The translations under genes and the position numbers were made by a program. Below are positions 59,801 to 64,000 of a DNA stretch of 64,000 nucleotides, piece after piece. The DNA is from Vicia villosa (taxonomy: Eukaryota; Streptophyta; Magnoliopsida; Fabales; Fabaceae): positions 372,001-436,000 of the forward strand of contig NW_026705455.1 in NCBI RefSeq assembly GCF_029867415.1. The letters run 5' to 3'. Each line of letters begins with the position of its first letter. Position 1 is the first letter of the stretch. The notes beneath the pieces were generated by a model. It searched no databases. It was not told the origin of the DNA and saw only the letters and a program-made list of their open reading frames with translations.

Positions 59801-60055
59801 TCAAAAATTCCCTTTCTTGCACTTTTTGATTTTTGCTCGATCTTTTTCCTGCAAAACACAAACAAGGGAAACAAAATGCACATTTTTGGATTTTGGTTAG
59901 TATAAAACAAATTAAAGAAAATTAGGTGCTTGATAGTTTCCCTCAAAGACGAAGCGAACATAACACCGAAAAATGAAATCTCAAGATTGTGATCTTGATT
60001 AATGATTGAGATGCAAATGATGTATGATCTTAGGGTCAAAAATTGGGGTATGACA
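56809..60055 (-). repeat. Element A 5' LTR (right copy, 3247 bp)
   Basis: Matches 7260-10508. The hairpin duplication is at 58688-58893, and AAATCGATTT palindromes start at 58958, 58979, 59031, 59052, 59756 and 59777, so all three 21 bp spacings are kept here too. Followed by the GTATG duplication at 60056-60060. Confidence 0.95.
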
Positions 60056-60060
60056 GTATG

Positions 60061-61090
60061 GAGGAAAATTCATCATAAAAACAAATTGGAAAAAAATTAA
60101 GTATGGTAATAGAAAAAGTAAACATGACTTACATTAATAATGAAAAACATAAAATCACACTAGAAGAAATTGAAAAAAGTTAGAGCATGTTCATCGAAAA
60201 AGTAAACAATAACACTGGAAATAAATGGTTATGGAGGAATATTGCATTTCACCTTACTCAACTTTGAGATCTGAAACAAAGCAAAAGAGTAACAATAAAA
60301 ATGTTTAGTGTTTAAAACTTATCCCCAAAATAAGCTTAAAATCGTGTAATAGAAGCTGAAATGAAAACTAAAACGAAACTGATATCAAAAGGAACCTGCT
60401 GTAAAAAATGTCAAAACCTTGTAATAGAAGAACAACTTTGAAATGAAAGATTTAGAAAAATGCGTGATCCTTAAATAAATCAACGAAAGTTGAAAATAAA
60501 ATAAAAACTTGGATGGTTTAACCAACAAAAATGAATAGGAGTTGGTGACATAAAACAATCAGTTTGTTGTTTGCAGCGATAAGAAAGAAAAAGGTTTATC
60601 GGAAATCTAAAATCGATTAGAAGTAGTCTTGGAGGAAGAATCTAAAATAGGTCAAAGATTCAATGGCCAGGTCGTAAAAAAGAAAACCGAAAAAAGAGAT
60701 AGAGATTTAAAATGGATTGTGATATGGATGGAGGAAGAAATGGAAAAGGTTGTGAGATGAGTGAAGAAAGAAAATTTTTAGGGTTTGGAGAAGATTGAGT
60801 AAAATTTGGTGTATCAGCAAAGGAGGGATGAAGAATGTGAAGGAGTTGCAAATGTTTTGAAAAATTCGAAAAGGATGAGAGAGATGGGACAGAGGTTACA
60901 ATGACCCATGAAAGATGGAAAAGGCAGTATGACCTTTTGCAATTGACATAATGCAACACTAGTAATGAATATTTTTTGATGGAAATGTAGGTGAATGATT
61001 TGACAAATAGTATCTTTTGAAGTTGAATTGCAAATTCAGTTGCAAAAGTATGAAAAAACAAATGGAAGTAGTTTGTTTCATGAAACAATA
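60061..61090. other. AT-rich spacer right of the nest
   Basis: No recognisable gene. A minus-strand frame at 60660-61157 (165 residues) is rich in Phe, Ser and Leu, lacks any motif I know and sits in AT-rich DNA; I regard it as chance. Confidence 0.5.
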
Positions 61091-61380
61091 GGTTTGTTTG
61101 GAACCAGAAAAAAAACATAGTTGAAAAAAGCTTGAAGAAGACATACTTTAACCCCAAAACCAGCGATGTGGCAGTTTTAAAGGCAATGGGTGAAATGCAA
61201 ATTTTATAAAATTTAACTTTCTTATATTATAGATAGGTTTGTTTGGAACAAAAAACAAAACATATTTGAAAAAAAGCTTGAAAAGACATAATTTACCCAT
61301 AAACCAACGACGTGGAAATTTTAAAGGCAGTGACTGCAATGGAAATTTCATAACATTCAACTTTCTTATATTATAGATAT
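61091..61380. repeat. 145 bp direct duplication, possible Helitron ends
   Basis: Two copies begin GGTTTGTTTGGAAC at 61091 and 61236 and both end with ACTTTCTTATATTATAGATA. On the minus strand each end reads TCTATAATATAAGAAAGT, which resembles the 5' terminus of plant Helitrons (TC at the start, next to A). No CTRR end or hairpin was located, so the assignment is tentative. Confidence 0.45.
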
Positions 61381-61732
61381 TGTATGACTTATATAAGATT
61401 ATACATAAAGTATCAGAAAAATCTCTCCACTTCACCGTGAACCAAATATATTTTTAATTATAAAAGAAACTTCAAAAGTAATCTCTCACCTCCCCTCTCA
61501 TTCTCTTACCTTCGTTAGGGTGTGTTTGTATTGATGGAATATTATGAAATGAAATAAAGTGGTATTTAATTAGATTATATTGTTTGATAATTTAAAAATA
61601 ATGGATGGGACATAATGGAACATGATGTAATAACTTCCATCCTATTCCCTCAAATCCTTCAAATTATAAAATATACACAAATAATTATTAGCTTGTATAT
61701 GTTTATATATACTGTATACACATAATGTATTG
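61381..61732. other. Spacer with possible MITE-like start
   Basis: AT-rich. GGGTGTGTTTGTATTG at about 61518 resembles ends of common plant MITEs, but no matching inverted end was found. No gene. Confidence 0.4.
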
Positions 61733-61953
61733 TATAAGATAGAATTAATCTACATGTCCAATAGCTAGCTGACACTTGTACATAAGAGTAGATCTTATCT
61801 ACTATATATTACACATTGTAACTCCTTTGAATGGCAATGAGAAAATAACGATTTCATAACTGAATTGTTCCATTTGTTAATTCTGTTATGCTCTCATGGC
61901 TTTATCTTCTTCAAGTGTGATGAAGAATTATCCTGATGTTGTCAATGTTAACA
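61733..61953 (+). repeat. Candidate short copia 5' LTR
   Basis: TGTATAAGATAG to GTTAACA, about 221 bp, with a TATA-like TACTATATATT near 61800. The left boundary is a guess, since the other LTR is outside the window. The right boundary is supported by the PBS-like TGGTATCAAAGC at 61954-61965. Confidence 0.5.
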
Positions 61954-61965
61954 TGGTATCAAAGC
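61954..61965 (+). other. Copia primer-binding site, initiator Met type
   Basis: TGGTATCAAAGC differs by one base from the usual TGGTATCAGAGC and follows the candidate LTR directly. Confidence 0.65.
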
Positions 61966-62056
61966 TTAACAAGCTCTGGTAGCCATTGTCCTCTTCCTCA
62001 ATCATTTAAGGTCACGGGTAATCGTTCCATCTTCTCTTCTCTTTCTGCACTTTTCC

Positions 62057-64000
62057 ATGGACCAAGCTAAAAACAGTTTAATGCAATTTGTAGCTTATAT
62101 TGAGAACCAGTTCAATACTTCTTTGAAATGTTTAAGATCTGATAATGGTAGTGAATTCCTTGCTTTGTCTAATTTTCTCTTATCTAAAGGTATTTTACAT
62201 CATAGGTCTTGTGTTGAAACACCCTAGCAGAATGGGGTGGTTGAGAGGAAACACCATCACATTTTGAACATAGCTAGAACCTTGTATTTTCAATCCTCTA
62301 TTCCTCTTACCATGTGGAATTTCTGTATCCAACATGCTATCAATCTCATCAATAGGTTGCCTACCCCTGTTCTTAAAAACAAAAGCCCTTATGAATTACT
62401 TTACCTTCAACCTCCATCCTTAATTCATTTGAAAGTCCTTGGTTGTCATAGTTTTGCCACTACCCTGCAGTCACATAGAACTAAGTTTCAACCTAGAGCC
62501 CGAAAATCTATATTTCTTGGATTTAAGGATGGCACTAAAGGCTACATTCTCTATGACTTGCAAAGTCATACCCTATTTGTTTCAAGAAATGTTATATTTT
62601 ATGAAACTTCTTTTCCCTTTCACCCTAAGGCTGACACTCCTAATTCCTTAGTCACACCTACCTACTATCCTCCTCTTGATGATCCTATAGATCTCCCTTC
62701 TCAACCCACCTCTACTCCTGTCCCCATCACTGCTCAGAGCCCTGCTACCATCCTTCAATATGAAGGTACTTTAAGTCCTCCTTCTGTACCTTCTATTTCT
62801 CCTAATACTCAATCTTCTCCTTTATCCAACAGTCCTTCACATGGTTCCAGTCCTTTACCTGAGTCATTGGTTACTGCACCATTAAATAATAATACTAATA
62901 TGCCTCTAAGACAATCCTCTCGTTCCTCTAACTCCCTAGCTACCTTGTAGACTATCACTGTTATAATATTGATACTGCATCTACATTGCATTCCTCTACA
63001 TCTCATGTCTCTTACCCCCCTTTCATCTGTTATTTCATATGATAATTGTTCTCCTTCATATAGACATTTTTGTTTCGCCATTTCTTCTAACATTGAACCA
63101 AAAACTTTCCAACAAGCCATCAAACATGACTGTTGGAAGCATGATATGGACACTGAAATACTTGCTCTCGAGGCAAACCAAACATGGGCTGTTGTTGATT
63201 TACCTGCAGGAAAGTCTCCAATTGGTTGTAGATGGGTATATAAAGTGAAATATAGGGCTGATGGTTCTGTGGAAAGATATAAGGCACTTTTGGTGGCAAA
63301 AGGCTATACTCAGATGGAAGGTATAGACTATTTTGACACTTTTTCTCCTGTAGCTAAAATCACCACAGTTAGGGTCCTGCTCTCTCTTGCAGCAATTAAA
63401 GGCTGGCATCTTGAACAATTGGATGTTAACAATGCTTTTCTCCATGGAGAATTGCATGAGGAAGTTTACGTGGTTATGCCACCAGGTCTGCAACATTCTG
63501 ATCCTTCTAAGGTTTGTAAGCTGCAAAAATCCCTTTATGGCCTTAAGCAAGCTAGTAGGCAATGGTATAACAAACTTTCTTCCTTTTTGATTTCTCTTGG
63601 AGATACTCAGTCTCAAGCTGACCATTCTTTGTATGTCAAATCTGATCAACATAGTTTTACTGCCCTACTAGTGTATGTTGATGACATTGTCTTAGCAGGA
63701 AATTCCCTTCAAGAAATCCATAGTGTCAAACACATCCTGGACAAGCAGTTCAAGATTAAAGATCTTTGGCAGTTGAGATTTTTTCTTGGCTTTGAGATTG
63801 CTAGATCACAATCTGGTATCTTTCTTAACCAGAGAAAGTACACCCTTGAACTCTTAGAAGATACAGGTTACTTGGCTTCTAAGCCTTCTTCTGTTCCCTT
63901 TGATCCAAATCTCAAACTCACTACTAGTGATGGTCAACCTTTAGAAGATCCTTTTTCTTATAGAAGGCTCATTGGAGGGTTGATTTATTTGACTAACTCC
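62057..64000 (+). pseudogene. Broken Ty1/copia pol: integrase and reverse transcriptase
   Basis: Integrase starts abruptly within the core (LRSDNGSEF, then NGVVERKHHH with the catalytic D and E) just 91 bases after the PBS, so gag, protease and the integrase start have been lost. A nonsense codon TAG lies at 62225-62227 inside the core. The integrase tail and a Ser/Pro/Thr-rich linker run to a stop at 62948. A shift near 62935 and a second one in the C6 run near 63015 cancel each other, and the RT frame is then open from about 63020 to the window end: WRWVYKVK-like start, LDVNNAFLHGEL, SLYGLKQASRQWY and YVDD at 63674. The style fits Ale or Ivana copia; it is not functional as it stands. Confidence 0.85.

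Larger units (their letters stand above)
7260..60055 (-). mobile_element. Element A: non-coding Tat/Ogre-type LTR element, outermost layer
   Basis: Two LTRs (7260-10508 and 56809-60055) bound this element, and identical GTATG lies on both sides (7255-7259 and 60056-60060). Without its nested passengers it is about 10.6 kb. Orientation is minus: the PBS complement lies beside the right LTR and the polypurine tract beside the left. The internal region (10509-13880 and 56108-56808, about 4.1 kb) has no gag or pol frame, so it is a LARD-like non-autonomous element. The LTR start (minus: TGTCATACCCCAATTTTT) and the AATAGGGGCA polypurine tract resemble Ogre, which suggests mobilisation by a Tat/Ogre-lineage relative. 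Confidence 0.9.

Noticed and set aside
60660..61157. 165-residue minus-strand frame
   Set aside because: AT-rich, Phe/Leu/Ser-biased, no domain and no promoter context.

Overview
This 64 kb window is nuclear plant DNA made almost entirely of transposable elements; I see no convincing host gene. The best fit is a large-genome legume, most likely tribe Fabeae (Pisum, Vicia, Lathyrus, Lens). The reasons are a complete Ogre-type Ty3/gypsy element of about 20 kb, two non-coding relatives with the same primer-binding and polypurine signals, an Athila-type element, and legume-like SINE and MITE traces. No species can be fixed from sequence alone.

The centre is a five-layer Russian doll, each layer delimited by its own target-site duplication (TSD). 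Element A (7260-60055, minus strand, TSD GTATG) is a non-coding LTR element. Inside it sits element B (13886-56102, minus, TSD CATGG), also non-coding. Inside B's 3' LTR sits element C (17052-45265, plus, TSD CTTTA), an Athila-like element that kept gag-protease but lost reverse transcriptase, RNase H and the integrase core. Inside C's 5' LTR, 16-21 bp from its end, sits a complete Ogre (18258-38955, plus, TSD CCTTG). Inside the Ogre 5' LTR sits a 296 bp MITE (18792-19087). By-eye LTR comparison gives divergence falling inward (about 0.28, 0.26, 0.16 and 0.07 percent), which agrees with the order of insertion.

Ogre is the only element here that looks able to supply all its own proteins: ORF1 (23528-24871), gag-protease (25178-28942) and reverse transcriptase, two RNase H domains and integrase (29202-32649). 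A 263 bp candidate intron (28939-29201) joins gag-pro to pol in frame. Elements A and B share its type of PPT and PBS and could be mobilised by such an element; C would need an Athila helper. All three Tat/Ogre-type elements carry a different tandem array next to the polypurine tract.

Flanks: 1-3566 is the leader and 5' LTR of a minus-strand element with an initiator-Met PBS; 3567-5195 holds two broken Ty1/copia pieces in swapped order; 5918-6340 is a tandem repeat apparently derived from a tRNA-type SINE; 6889-6996 is (AT)54. On the right, 60061-61730 is AT-rich and includes a 145 bp duplication, and 61733-64000 is a broken copia element running off the window.

The less expected signals are structural: three covarying GAAA-capped hairpins after the Ogre pol gene; paired AAATCGATTT palindromes always 21 bp apart in the LTRs of A; a long covarying hairpin present three times in A; arrays of the hyphenated palindrome GTTTGCCCCGCAAAC in C; and a conserved non-coding block shared by A and B.
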